Assembly (NCBI RefSeq): GCF_019492055.1
Contig: NZ_JAICBX010000003.1
Coordinates: forward strand, 186,001-250,000
Reading direction: 5' to 3'
DNA: 64,000 bases
Source: Flavimaribacter sediminis
GTDB taxonomy: Bacteria; Pseudomonadota; Alphaproteobacteria; Rhizobiales; Rhizobiaceae
Below the pieces are notes generated by a model. It made no database searches. It had not been told where the DNA came from and was given only the letters and a program-made list of their open reading frames with translations. Within the stretch, counting starts at the first letter, position 1; the number at the start of each line of letters is the position of its first letter. Made by a program: the position numbers and the translations under genes. Positions 45,190 to 54,153 of this stretch are shown piece after piece.

Positions 45190-46386
45190 TCATCTTACGT
45201 CGGACCGAAAGACCTGGCGCCCCTCGACAAGCGCCGCTAAGACGTTGGGGAAACGAGCTCTGTCGGATCCCGGATCGACAAGCAACAGATCGGCGCGGCG
45301 ACCGATTTCGATCCGGCCACGATCCGTCATCCCGAGCGCGTCGGCGGGATTGGCTGACACGAGATCCCAGGCGCGCTCCAGTGGCAGTATTCCGTCGCCG
45401 GCAAGACGGAAAGCGGCGTGCAGCGGCGCCGGATAGTAGTAGTCGGACGAGAGCACGCTGCACACTTCGTCGGCAACGAGGTCCGCGGCCGAGGGATTGC
45501 CAATCTTGTGGCTTCCGCCGCGCAACACGTTCGGCCCGCCCATGACGACGTGTTCCCCATGCGCGCGGGCGTCGGCGGCGACGTCGCCTGAAAGCGGGAA
45601 TTCGGCAGTGTACGCGCCAAGCGCCCGGTATCGGGCCCGCGTCTGTGTATCAGGATCATCGTGACTGAGCAGCGGCGCGCCGGCGGCGTTCGCCATGTCG
45701 GCGAGCGCTTCAATCGTCGCCTGTGTCTCGGCGTCGCTTTGCGCAACCCTGTCCACAAGCTTGCAAAACGCGTCCACGGACAATCCGGTGCGACCGGCAT
45801 GGCGGGCGAGTTTCTCGGGGTTTTCCATGTCGTTGCGCGTATCAGCCAGATGATCGTTGAAGGCGACGACGCCAATCGAACCGTCGGCAATCAGCGGCGC
45901 CACGTCTTCAAGGCCATCATGGTTTTGCACCTCAAAGCGCAAATGCATATGCGTGTCGCACCGCAGGCGGCCTCGCCGGGCGCGCAAGGTTTCGGCGAGC
46001 GCAAGGAAAGTGTCCCTTCCCCGCAGACCCGGCTCCCAGGAATAAGTTACGCCGTGCATTGCGGTGGTTATGCCGAAACCGGCCATCAGCCGGTCGGCCT
46101 CGTCAAAGGCCAGTTCCGGCGGAAACCGCACGCCTGGGCGCGGCATCAGGGATCGCTCGAAAGCGTCGCCATGAATATCGACGATCCCGGGAAGCAGCAA
46201 AAGGCCACGACCGTCCAGCCGCGCGCGTCCGCCTCCGCCTTCAGATCCGGAAACTTCGGCAATGCGCCCTGCCTCGATGCGAACGACTATTTCGTCGAAA
46301 CGCCCTTCGACAAGCGCCCGCGCGCCTGTCACATCAATGGACTGCGGAACAGTTCCGTCCGCTCGGGCGTACTCTGGGTCGGTCAT
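45190..46386 (-). CDS. phnM: PhnM-like metal-dependent hydrolase, orphan
   Basis: The 398-residue amidohydrolase resembles alpha-D-ribose 1-methylphosphonate 5-triphosphate diphosphatase. Metal-ligand regions include LPGIVDIHGDAFER, DTHMHLRFEV, LLSHDDPDT and SDYYYPAPLH, all arranged as in PhnM. No other phn gene (C-P lyase) is near, so it may act on a different phosphate ester or work with a phn cluster elsewhere. The frame is open to 46482; the ATG at 46386 matches family length. It converges with the PuuB-like gene. Confidence 0.78.
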   Translation of the reverse strand: MTDPEYARADGTVPQSIDVTGARALVEGRFDEIVVRIEAGRIAEVSGSEGGGGRARLDGRGLLLLPGIVDIHGDAFERSLMPRPGVRFPPELAFDEADRLMAGFGITTAMHGVTYSWEPGLRGRDTFLALAETLRARRGRLRCDTHMHLRFEVQNHDGLEDVAPLIADGSIGVVAFNDHLADTRNDMENPEKLARHAGRTGLSVDAFCKLVDRVAQSDAETQATIEALADMANAAGAPLLSHDDPDTQTRARYRALGAYTAEFPLSGDVAADARAHGEHVVMGGPNVLRGGSHKIGNPSAADLVADEVCSVLSSDYYYPAPLHAAFRLAGDGILPLERAWDLVSANPADALGMTDRGRIEIGRRADLLLVDPGSDRARFPNVLAALVEGRQVFRSDVR

Positions 46387-46546
46387 GATGAAACCAGGAA
46401 CAAGGGGGTGAAACCCGTTATGGCGACGTTCGCGAAAGATCGAAAGAAAGTCTCCTATCCGATCTTTGTGACAGTTTCCCAACGGGCGGCGGACGTTCGT
46501 TCAGTCCGTCCGCGCCAACTGCCGAAGCCTGATGGATTATCGCCGC

Positions 46547-47287
46547 CTACGCCTTGATCCAGGCAATGGCTCCATCGAGGTCCCCGCGCTCGAAGAGATG
46601 AACCTGCCCCGACATGAGAGGAGCAAACAGCCTGGCGCTGTTTCGCAACCATCCGATATCCGTCACCAGGGCGATCTTCGAGAAGGAATGCAGATGGCTG
46701 AACCCGAGTCGGGTGTCATCCCAGATGGCGGACGCCGTTGCGCCTTCGAAATCCTCGTCCATGACCACGAGAAACTTAAGCCGATCGTGGGTCTTCAGTT
46801 TCTGCTCGATCAGCGGATACATGAAATCGAGATAGTCCTTCGACGTCAGTTTACCGACGACTTCGCAAGCAACAACATCGTCGGGCATACCATCCATCAG
46901 CCGGAAGGAATGTCCCGGCGGATCGATAACGGAGGCCCAGTCGAGAGCTTCTTTCAGGGCGTCGCTCCTGAAATGTCGAATACGCGCCCCGACGAAATGA
47001 TTGACGATCGACGGCATGGCGGAAAGAACCGCACTATCGCTGACGATGGCCACTTTCGGCACGATCTTCTCGTGCTCGCGCACGAGTTTGAGATGCGCCA
47101 CAAGTGAATCCAGATCTTTCCAGATCGGAAACTCTTTCGCGTTCAAGACAAGCGCGGGCACCGTGTCCTTGTCATTGATATACTGGTCGATGCGCGCTGA
47201 AAGTCCTTCGAAGTCTTCGGCGGTCAACGAGCCTTGCGGTTCGGCGACAATGACGTTTTTTGCGCTGTCAACTGCGATATTGAGCAT
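46547..47287 (-). CDS. Protein with two tandem SpoIIAA-like (STAS-type) domains
   Basis: The 246-residue product appears to be two copies of the SpoIIAA-like fold (PF11964 type). The first (about 1-118) has LTAEDFEGLSARIDQYINDK and KVAIVSDSA; the second (about 120-246) has LTSKDYLDFMYPLIEQKLK and KIALVTDIG. Both halves keep the same order of segments. AAGGAGG seven bases before the ATG at 47287 decides the start. Single-domain relatives are common and of unknown function; STAS-like folds often bind lipids or partner proteins. The two-domain form is unusual. Confidence 0.72.
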   Translation of the reverse strand: MLNIAVDSAKNVIVAEPQGSLTAEDFEGLSARIDQYINDKDTVPALVLNAKEFPIWKDLDSLVAHLKLVREHEKIVPKVAIVSDSAVLSAMPSIVNHFVGARIRHFRSDALKEALDWASVIDPPGHSFRLMDGMPDDVVACEVVGKLTSKDYLDFMYPLIEQKLKTHDRLKFLVVMDEDFEGATASAIWDDTRLGFSHLHSFSKIALVTDIGWLRNSARLFAPLMSGQVHLFERGDLDGAIAWIKA

Positions 47288-47396
47288 GGCGACAACCTCC
47301 TTGGACGACGCCGACGGCGTTCGCTCGGCCGGGCCTTTGGCCACATTGACCGATTTCGACCCGCAGAACAACCATGGGCGCGCCGGTCAGGCGCGG

Positions 47397-47966
47397 TCAG
47401 AATGACGCATATTTCTGGCTGGCGGAAGTAAAGCCCTGCAGCGAGAGATTGACCGTTATGGTTTTACCTTCAACCGTGTCGAAGATGATCTTGAGTTCGT
47501 TGCCTCTCTTGAAGGAAGCGAGCCACTCGGGCTTGAGAACGGCGTTTGCATACACGCCGGAACCGTCGCTGTGCGTATAGGGCAACGGGATCGGCTGGTT
47601 GTCGTCGACTTGCAGCCGCAGCGGGTTCTGAAGCACCAGGCCATGGGGCAACGCCATGCTGATGAGATCCTGATCGGAATTCGGTTGCGGCAGGATCGTG
47701 AAACGCAGAAGCCGCTGATTGGTGTCTTTCAGAAGCACTTGCTGGAACATCTCGCACCGCATATCGGAGGAGGCGCCGCTACCGGTGCAATTAACGATCC
47801 AGTTGCCGCCGGTTGCAGTCGGCGCTTCCTGCCCGTTTCTGGGCGTCTTGTTCGTGGTGGCCTGCGCCAGCAGGATTTCTTCGGCGGCGTGCGCCGTTGC
47901 AAACGGCGCAACAGCCGCAGCAATCAGGAACACAAAACCGGCTCTCAAAATATTTACGTAAGTCAC
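47397..47966 (-). CDS. Invasion-associated locus B family protein
   Basis: The 189-residue exported protein has a signal peptide (about residues 1-28, MTYVNILRAGFVFLIAAAVA...) and an IalB domain with WIVNCTGSG, CEMFQQVLL and the repeated hydrophobic LPHGLVLQNPLRLQVDD. IalB proteins are small periplasmic or surface proteins conserved in Bartonella and other alphaproteobacteria; in Bartonella one is linked to erythrocyte invasion, in free-living relatives the role is unknown. Confidence 0.88.
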   Translation of the reverse strand: MTYVNILRAGFVFLIAAAVAPFATAHAAEEILLAQATTNKTPRNGQEAPTATGGNWIVNCTGSGASSDMRCEMFQQVLLKDTNQRLLRFTILPQPNSDQDLISMALPHGLVLQNPLRLQVDDNQPIPLPYTHSDGSGVYANAVLKPEWLASFKRGNELKIIFDTVEGKTITVNLSLQGFTSASQKYASF

Positions 47967-48189
47967 AAGAGGAATCTCCCTTTGCCGTCAGACGGTCTTA
48001 CCCACAATTCTCTGGCGTCCAACCGAACCGGCAAACTGAAGACACGACCGGCGGGACGCATATCCGAGATCTGTCGCCTTCCACGAAACCATTAGAGCGT
48101 TTCGCGTTTGGATGGAAGCACCCGTTGGCGGGAAATCGACCCGCCTTCAACTGTATTGCTGTACCGCCAAAGCGACGTTCAACCAAGGG

Positions 48190-49302
48190 TCAGGGATCGA
48201 AAATCAAAACGACGTAGACGACAAAGATCACGAGATGAACCGCCCCCTGCAACATGTTGGTCCTTCCGCCCCCGAAGGTCAGCGCGCTGACGAACATGGT
48301 GAGCAGAAGCAGGGTGAGATCGGTGTTGGTGACGCCGAGTTGAATCGGCTGATTGATGAACACCGAAATCGCGAGCGCGGCCGGAACCGTCAGCCCGATC
48401 GTCGCGAGCGCCGATCCGAGACAGATATTCACGGCGCGCTGAAGGTAGTTCTCCCGCGCTGAATGGAAGGCCGCGAGCGCTTCCGGAGCGAGAACCAGGC
48501 TGGCGATCAGCACGCCGCCAAGAGCGGCCGGCAATTGCCACGTTCCCACCGCAAAATTGGCGAGCAGCGCCATTTTCTTCGACAACAGCACGATTGGCAC
48601 GAGAATGCCGACCAGCAACACTGCATGAAACAGGATTGAGTTCGCTTCGCCATGCGAATGATGCTCGGCTCCGCCCTCGGAGGCATTTTCGGCAAGCGGC
48701 TGAACGAAAAAGGAGCGGTGGCGCCGGGTCTGCATGGCCAGAAAGGTTGCGTACAGCACGATGGTGATGACGGCGAAGAGTTCCGACTGCGTGTTGTTCA
48801 GACTAGCGTCGGATGTCGAAACCGTGAACTTCGGCAGGATCAGCGACATGCTCGCAAGCGTCACCAGCACGGTCAGAAACGCGTTGGCGCCGCGAAGGTT
48901 GAACTCCTGTTCGCGATGATGAAATCCGCCAACCAGAAGCACCACCCCGACGACGCCGTTCATGACGATCATGAGCACGGCCATCATGGTGTCCCGGGCG
49001 AGCGTCGGCGCGGCGTCGCCGCTCAGCATGATGGACGATATCAGCGCGACTTCGATCGTAATGACGGCGATCGTCAGGATCAGCGTGCCCAGCGGTTCCC
49101 CAAGCAGATCTGCAAGATGATCCGCATGCCGAACCGCGGAGAAGGACATAGCCATCATCACGCAGAACAACACAACGAACAGCATGAGAAAAATCGGCAA
49201 ACTAAACGTGTCGCCGAACAAAAAAGCAGCCGGCCCATAGAGAAGGATCGCCATTACGACGCCGAATAAAAGTGGTGTTTCCTTCCGCACATGCTTGAAC
49301 AT
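48190..49302 (-). CDS. chaA: Calcium:proton antiporter
   Basis: The 370-residue membrane protein has about eleven hydrophobic spans. The first alpha-repeat is GEPLGTLILTIAVITIEVAL (about residues 68-87) and the second contains LVLAPEALAAFHSARENYLQ, with the acidic residues needed for cation exchange. It fits the CaCA/ChaA group, which exchanges Ca2+ (or Na+/K+) for protons at the inner membrane. A hydrophilic, His-rich loop (AEHHSHGEA, about 212-220) is a plausible metal-binding part. The gene stands alone. Confidence 0.88.
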   Translation of the reverse strand: MFKHVRKETPLLFGVVMAILLYGPAAFLFGDTFSLPIFLMLFVVLFCVMMAMSFSAVRHADHLADLLGEPLGTLILTIAVITIEVALISSIMLSGDAAPTLARDTMMAVLMIVMNGVVGVVLLVGGFHHREQEFNLRGANAFLTVLVTLASMSLILPKFTVSTSDASLNNTQSELFAVITIVLYATFLAMQTRRHRSFFVQPLAENASEGGAEHHSHGEANSILFHAVLLVGILVPIVLLSKKMALLANFAVGTWQLPAALGGVLIASLVLAPEALAAFHSARENYLQRAVNICLGSALATIGLTVPAALAISVFINQPIQLGVTNTDLTLLLLTMFVSALTFGGGRTNMLQGAVHLVIFVVYVVLIFDP

Positions 49303-49487
49303 AGAAAGCTTCCGATACAGTCAAAAAGACGATTTCAGATTTCTGACTGCCACACTTTCCGCGATTTGCAAACCATACGGAGCAGATAAGACGGCGTCGC
49401 GGCTAATACGCTGAAGAAAATACCTGAATTCTGCGCACAGAGCTGCGTTGTACTTTGCCGGCCACCGCGAAATGGCGGCAATTCCCG

Positions 49488-50957
49488 TCAGACCACCGCG
49501 CTGACGATGAGTATGACGATTGACGCAACCACCCAGGAAAGGATCGTGAACACGCCGTTCCAGCGCCATGAGTGCACAGTGCCGGGAATTCCGGTCACCC
49601 GGTAAAGCACCAGTGAAGACGCGCTGAACGGAGAGCCTGTCAGATTCAGTCCCCAGCCGATCAGCAGCGAAAGGCCGAGCACCGAAGGCTGCAGACCAAG
49701 CCCCGGCATATCGACGAGAATTCCACCGACGAACGTCACCGCCATCATCGGCGGCAGGCCGATACAGGAGGCCAGCGGAATAATGGCCGCGACCGAAATG
49801 TAAACAAGCAACGGGTTGACGCCGTCCATGAAGGTCGATCCGGCAAACCAGGAATGATCAACAAGCGAGGCGCCGAGAATGCCGATGAAGCCCGCCAGTC
49901 CGAGTGTGGCGGCCTCGGGGCTGCCCGCCGGAATGGATTGCGTGAAGACACCTCGCGCGCGATTGACGAATACTGGCCAGGGATGGGCGGGATTTTCCAG
50001 GCACTGGACGAACAGCCAGAGAATAGATACGGGAACCGCCGCAATCATGATCCCCGAAACAAGTGGTATGCCGCTTGCGTGCCTGATCATCCAGGCCAGA
50101 CCCACCAGCGCCGCGCTGACGCTCAGGAAGCGACCGATCGCAGCATAGGGGAAATCGGGTGGCGGGACGGCGGGTACCGGCACGCCGTCGCGCACAAGTT
50201 TCTGGCGCGCCCGGTGACCGGTCAGGCGGTCTTCCGCCCAGCCAACGCCGAGCAGGACGATCGCCATCAGAACGCCGGCGATCGCAATGACCGAAGCCCT
50301 TGCTCCCGGCACGGTGGTGATGACGACGGCCTGGGCGATCGCTGTCGGCGCCCATACGTTGAACCAGGAAAAGCCCCTGCTCAGCGCGCTGATCTGCCGC
50401 CGCAAACGGATTTCCGACAATTGCGGCGTGACGACGGACGCCGCATCCACGCCGCGCTTGATCAGTGGGCCGAGGAGACTGATTGCTCCGAAGTTCAGGA
50501 GCACGCCCATGAAATGTCCGCCAAGATGCAAGGCGATGTAGCGCCTGCCAGGCGGCTGGCTGGTCAGGTACGAGCCGATCGCAACAACCGACGACGAGGT
50601 GTTGGCGCCGGCGCGCAAGCTCGTCATCAGCATCATGAAGGCGGCGAGGTAGGCGGCCCGTGACAGATCCTCGATGACGTGTTGCACGCCGTCGGCGTCG
50701 GCGCCCCAGAGCGCAATTGCCGTCACCAGCGCGGCGATCGTCAGTAACGCCCTTTCTCTCAGGCGGAAATATGACTGGCACACCACGCAAAAAATGACGA
50801 AGAGCACGCCGCCCGCAAGCTTCGCTGACCATGAGGGTTCGAATACGGTCCAGATCGCGGCAATGCAAAGAAGGCCACAGCAAAACGCAATCAAGGCTTT
50901 GAGGCGATCGCCGCCGTCGGATGGGGCAATGGAAGCGGCGTTCGTGTCAGTAGCCAA
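49488..50957 (-). CDS. Membrane permease, possibly DASS/citrate-transporter-like
   Basis: The 489-residue protein has about 11-12 membrane spans. It begins with a TTG start that lies 11 bases inside the end of the gamma-glutamyltransferase gene. The sequence has the general form of anion permeases of the DASS or CitM kind (SLLGPLIKRGVDAAS, GAISLLGPL), without a clear SNT-type substrate motif. The tight coupling to the transpeptidase suggests import of gamma-glutamyl compounds or their products. I cannot name the substrate, and the family call is tentative. Confidence 0.6.
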   Translation of the reverse strand: MATDTNAASIAPSDGGDRLKALIAFCCGLLCIAAIWTVFEPSWSAKLAGGVLFVIFCVVCQSYFRLRERALLTIAALVTAIALWGADADGVQHVIEDLSRAAYLAAFMMLMTSLRAGANTSSSVVAIGSYLTSQPPGRRYIALHLGGHFMGVLLNFGAISLLGPLIKRGVDAASVVTPQLSEIRLRRQISALSRGFSWFNVWAPTAIAQAVVITTVPGARASVIAIAGVLMAIVLLGVGWAEDRLTGHRARQKLVRDGVPVPAVPPPDFPYAAIGRFLSVSAALVGLAWMIRHASGIPLVSGIMIAAVPVSILWLFVQCLENPAHPWPVFVNRARGVFTQSIPAGSPEAATLGLAGFIGILGASLVDHSWFAGSTFMDGVNPLLVYISVAAIIPLASCIGLPPMMAVTFVGGILVDMPGLGLQPSVLGLSLLIGWGLNLTGSPFSASSLVLYRVTGIPGTVHSWRWNGVFTILSWVVASIVILIVSAVV

Positions 50958-52566
50958 TGGCGCAGCCGTCCTTTCGAGGGTCGGACGCGCCTGTCAGCAC
51001 ATTGTTCCGCCAGTCAATATGGATCGCCTGCGCTCCGCCGATCGGGCGCGCCGCCAATTCGATGCGATGGCCGCGGGCAATGAGTCTCTCGCGAACCGCG
51101 GAGGGAACGGCCCGCTCCATCTCGACGGCGCCCGTCGCAGGATTGACCATGAAGCGCGGCAGATCCATCGCCTCCTGCAGGTCGTATCCGTAGTCATAAT
51201 AGCGCGTAAGAAACTGCATGTGTCCGAAAGCCTGGTAGTGACCGCCCATCACGCCGTAGGACATCACCGCCTTGCCGTCGCGTGCGATCATGCCGGGGAT
51301 CAGCGTATGCAGCGGCCGCTTGCGCGGAGCGATGCAATTGGGATGCCCTTCGGCCAGACTGAACCCCGTGCCGCGATTGTGTAAAAGCACGCCGGAACGC
51401 GGCGCTACGAGGCCGCTGCCGAAACCGCTGAAAAGCGAATTGATGAAACTGCAGGCGTTGCGTTGCCTGTCGACAACGGTGATATAGACCGTATCGCGAT
51501 GGTTCGGCAGCTCCAGTTCCCTTGGCGGCGGCGTGGCGCGGAACCGATTGATCGACGCATGAAGCTCTTGCGCTGCGTCCCGCGACAGCAAGGCCTCGAC
51601 AGGTATCTCGGAAAAATCCGGATCGCCCACGTAAGTGTTGCGAACTCTGTACGCGAGCCGACACGCTTCCAGTTCCGTATGTATCCGTTCGACGGAAATC
51701 GGACCCGTCCGGTCGATTTCGGCCTCGGACATGAGATTGAGCAGCATCAGCGCCGTGACGCCCTGGCCTGCGGGAGGGCATTGATAGACCGTGTTGCCCC
51801 GGAATTCGACGGATATCGGCGTGACATAGTCGCCTTGCGTCTCGGCGAAATCGGCAAGCGAGTGCAACCCGCCAAGTGACTGGAGATAACCGACGATATC
51901 ATCGGCGATCCATCCGGAATAGAAGACGTCGCGGCCCTCCTCGCCGATTGCGCGTAGCGACCGCGCCAGCCGCGGCTGTTTGTGAATCGTGCCGAGTCCG
52001 GGAATTTGCCCGTTGTTGAGGAAGATGTCCGCCGTTGACGCGTCATCCGCCAGAAACGCTGCGGCGGCCGCTAAATCGGAATGAACACGCGAGGAAATCG
52101 GGTAGCCGTTCTCCGCGTAGAAGATCGCGGGTTTCAGCAATTCGCCGAGTTTCATCGAACCGTGATCGCGGCACAGCTGCGACCAGGCGTCGACTGCGCC
52201 GGGCGTCGTCACCGCGTGCGGCGAGCGCTGCGGTATCCGGGCGATCCCCTGCTCCCGGAACCAGGAATGTTCCGCGGCCATCGGCGCGCGACCCGATCCG
52301 TTGAAGGCGATCGGCTCAACAGCCCCCTGCGGCGCATACAGGCAGAAGCAGTCGCCTCCGATTCCGGTCGAGCCCGGCTCGACCACGCACTGGACGGCGC
52401 AGGCTGCAATCGCCGCGTCCATGGCGTTGCCGCCGCGCAACAGAACCTGTATCGCAGTTTGAGTAGACAGCGGATGAGACGTCGCGGCCATCCCGCCGGT
52501 CGCGACGACCGGGGAACGACCGGGAAGTGACAAATCTCTCAACGCTGACCTCCGGAAGACGGGCAA
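50947..52566 (-). CDS. ggt: Gamma-glutamyltransferase
   Basis: The 539-residue enzyme transfers or hydrolyses gamma-glutamyl groups, e.g. of glutathione. The nucleophile Thr lies in NHRDTVYITVVD (about residue 360), where autoprocessing would split the chain; the oxyanion-type GMIARDGKAVMSYGVMGGHY follows. GSTGIGGDCFCLY and AFNGSGRAPM are N-terminal family marks. I see no signal peptide at the start, unlike many Ggt proteins, so it may be cytosolic. It overlaps the permease gene by 11 bases. Confidence 0.9.
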   Translation of the reverse strand: MPVFRRSALRDLSLPGRSPVVATGGMAATSHPLSTQTAIQVLLRGGNAMDAAIAACAVQCVVEPGSTGIGGDCFCLYAPQGAVEPIAFNGSGRAPMAAEHSWFREQGIARIPQRSPHAVTTPGAVDAWSQLCRDHGSMKLGELLKPAIFYAENGYPISSRVHSDLAAAAAFLADDASTADIFLNNGQIPGLGTIHKQPRLARSLRAIGEEGRDVFYSGWIADDIVGYLQSLGGLHSLADFAETQGDYVTPISVEFRGNTVYQCPPAGQGVTALMLLNLMSEAEIDRTGPISVERIHTELEACRLAYRVRNTYVGDPDFSEIPVEALLSRDAAQELHASINRFRATPPPRELELPNHRDTVYITVVDRQRNACSFINSLFSGFGSGLVAPRSGVLLHNRGTGFSLAEGHPNCIAPRKRPLHTLIPGMIARDGKAVMSYGVMGGHYQAFGHMQFLTRYYDYGYDLQEAMDLPRFMVNPATGAVEMERAVPSAVRERLIARGHRIELAARPIGGAQAIHIDWRNNVLTGASDPRKDGCAIGY

Positions 52567-52743
52567 GGACGGGACTTGTCTTTCCTATCGCGAATTGCAA
52601 ACGAATGACCAGCCTGAAGTTGACGCTCACGCCGGATCAATTCGCCGTCACGCAGCCCTAACGCGAGTGTGTATAGCCGTGAGTGGCGGGCAATTCCGCC
52701 GGTGCGTATCGTAACGGTAGAAATTTCAACCGGGAGATAAATC

Positions 52744-53271
52744 ATGTCAATTCGTTCCTTGTTCCTCGCGACGGCCTTTGTCGCGGGAAGCGCAACGCTT
52801 GCGTTCGCAGGCGAACAATATGTCGATAGCAGCGGCTACGCCGCATCCGGCTTCGACGTCGTGGCCTATTTCGATATGGAGCAATCGGAAGTCGGCAAAC
52901 CACAATCGGACGCCGTGCGGGGCAATTCAGCCTATACGGCGGAGTACAACGGCGCCAATTGGGCTTTCTCTTCTGCCGAGAACCGAGACCGTTTTGTCGC
53001 CGATCCAGGCAAATACGCGCCGCAGTACGATGGTCATTGCGCCTATGGCGTTTCCAAGGGCGGCAAGGTGCCGGCCAATCCCAACCTGTGGCGGATTGTC
53101 GACGGCAAGCTCTATCTCAATATTACGAAGCCTGTGGTCGGATTCTGGGAGGAAGACATTTCCGGCAACCTGTCCCTCGCCCAGTCCAACTGGAGCGGCA
53201 TCGAGGGTTCGCCCGCCTCGGAAGCGGAAATTCCGCAATACGACGGACCGATCGGACCGGTGTCAAACTGA
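52744..53271 (+). CDS. YHS domain-containing exported protein
   Basis: The 175-residue precursor has a signal peptide (about residues 1-22, ending ATLAFA) and a YHS-type domain (about 28-120) with GFDVVAYFDMEQSEVGKP, NWAFSSAENRDRFVADPGKY and HCAYGVSKG. YHS domains are small metal-linked folds; exported YHS proteins are common in marine alphaproteobacteria and often of unknown role. It converges with the alpha/beta hydrolase gene, with three bases between stops. Confidence 0.87.
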   Translation: MSIRSLFLATAFVAGSATLAFAGEQYVDSSGYAASGFDVVAYFDMEQSEVGKPQSDAVRGNSAYTAEYNGANWAFSSAENRDRFVADPGKYAPQYDGHCAYGVSKGGKVPANPNLWRIVDGKLYLNITKPVVGFWEEDISGNLSLAQSNWSGIEGSPASEAEIPQYDGPIGPVSN

Positions 53272-53274
53272 CGC

Positions 53275-54120
53275 CTATTGTCCAAGGAAGCTGCCGACGA
53301 CCCGGTTGAAGCGGTCCGGGTTCTCGATGAACATGAAGTGGCTTCCACCCTCTGCTTCGCTGAACATTTCCAGTCGTGAACCGACTATGTTTTCAGCGAT
53401 CCAGCGCGTCGCGCGGGGAGAGACGACACTCGCCTCTCCCCCGATGACAAGGCTTGGAACAACAATCCGTGGTATGACGTCCCGCCAATCGTTGAAAATA
53501 TTGCTGAGGAGCAACCGCGCCGCCAGATCGCGCGGCATCAGCAGGTTTTTGTCGATGACCCACTGGATCGTTTCGGGTGGAGCGCCCGACGTGAACATTG
53601 ACCGGATCATCTCGCGCGTTGCCTGCTCGCCGTCTTCTCCGGCAAGCCTGTGAGCGACTTCGAAAGCCATCGTCGGCTGGAACGCCGAGCCTGTTTCGTC
53701 GATCTTTTCCTGCTCCCAGTACGGATTGATCGCCAAACAGGGCGGCTCGTCGACAAGGACTAGCCGGTCGACCCTGGAAGCCCCGTACTGGTCCAGATAG
53801 GCCCAGATCACCGAACACCCCATGGAATGGCCAAGCAGAGCGGCTTCGTCGATCTCCAGGAACTCCAGGAGTTCGCGCAAGTCCTGCGCCAGCCGGGAGA
53901 CGCGGTAGCCATAGTGAGGCTTTTCGGAGCCTCCGTGGCCGCGCTGGTCAAGCGCGATGACCCGGTTGCGACCGCGCAACGCCTCGATCTGAAACCGGAA
54001 TTCCTCCAGGCACTGCGACCAGCCGTGAAGCATGACCAGCGGCATCCCGCTCCCGGTGTCGAGAAAGTTCAGCGCCACCCCGTCCGAAGTCGTGAATGTC
54101 CGGACGCTCTCCTGATCCAT
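53275..54120 (-). CDS. Alpha/beta fold hydrolase
   Basis: The 281-residue enzyme has LHGWSQCLEEFRFQIEAL, the nucleophile elbow GHSMGCS, the Asp in IVVPSLVIGGEASVVSP and the His in EGGSHFMFIENP. It fits the general esterase / haloperoxidase-like group. GGAGGA seven bases before the ATG at 54120 (MDQESV) favours it over an ATG at 54135. The gene follows the HupE-like gene by 33 bases on the same strand. The substrate is unknown. Confidence 0.88.
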   Translation of the reverse strand: MDQESVRTFTTSDGVALNFLDTGSGMPLVMLHGWSQCLEEFRFQIEALRGRNRVIALDQRGHGGSEKPHYGYRVSRLAQDLRELLEFLEIDEAALLGHSMGCSVIWAYLDQYGASRVDRLVLVDEPPCLAINPYWEQEKIDETGSAFQPTMAFEVAHRLAGEDGEQATREMIRSMFTSGAPPETIQWVIDKNLLMPRDLAARLLLSNIFNDWRDVIPRIVVPSLVIGGEASVVSPRATRWIAENIVGSRLEMFSEAEGGSHFMFIENPDRFNRVVGSFLGQ

Positions 54121-54153
54121 CAGACGTTCCTCCATCCTTGATGATCCGTCGCC

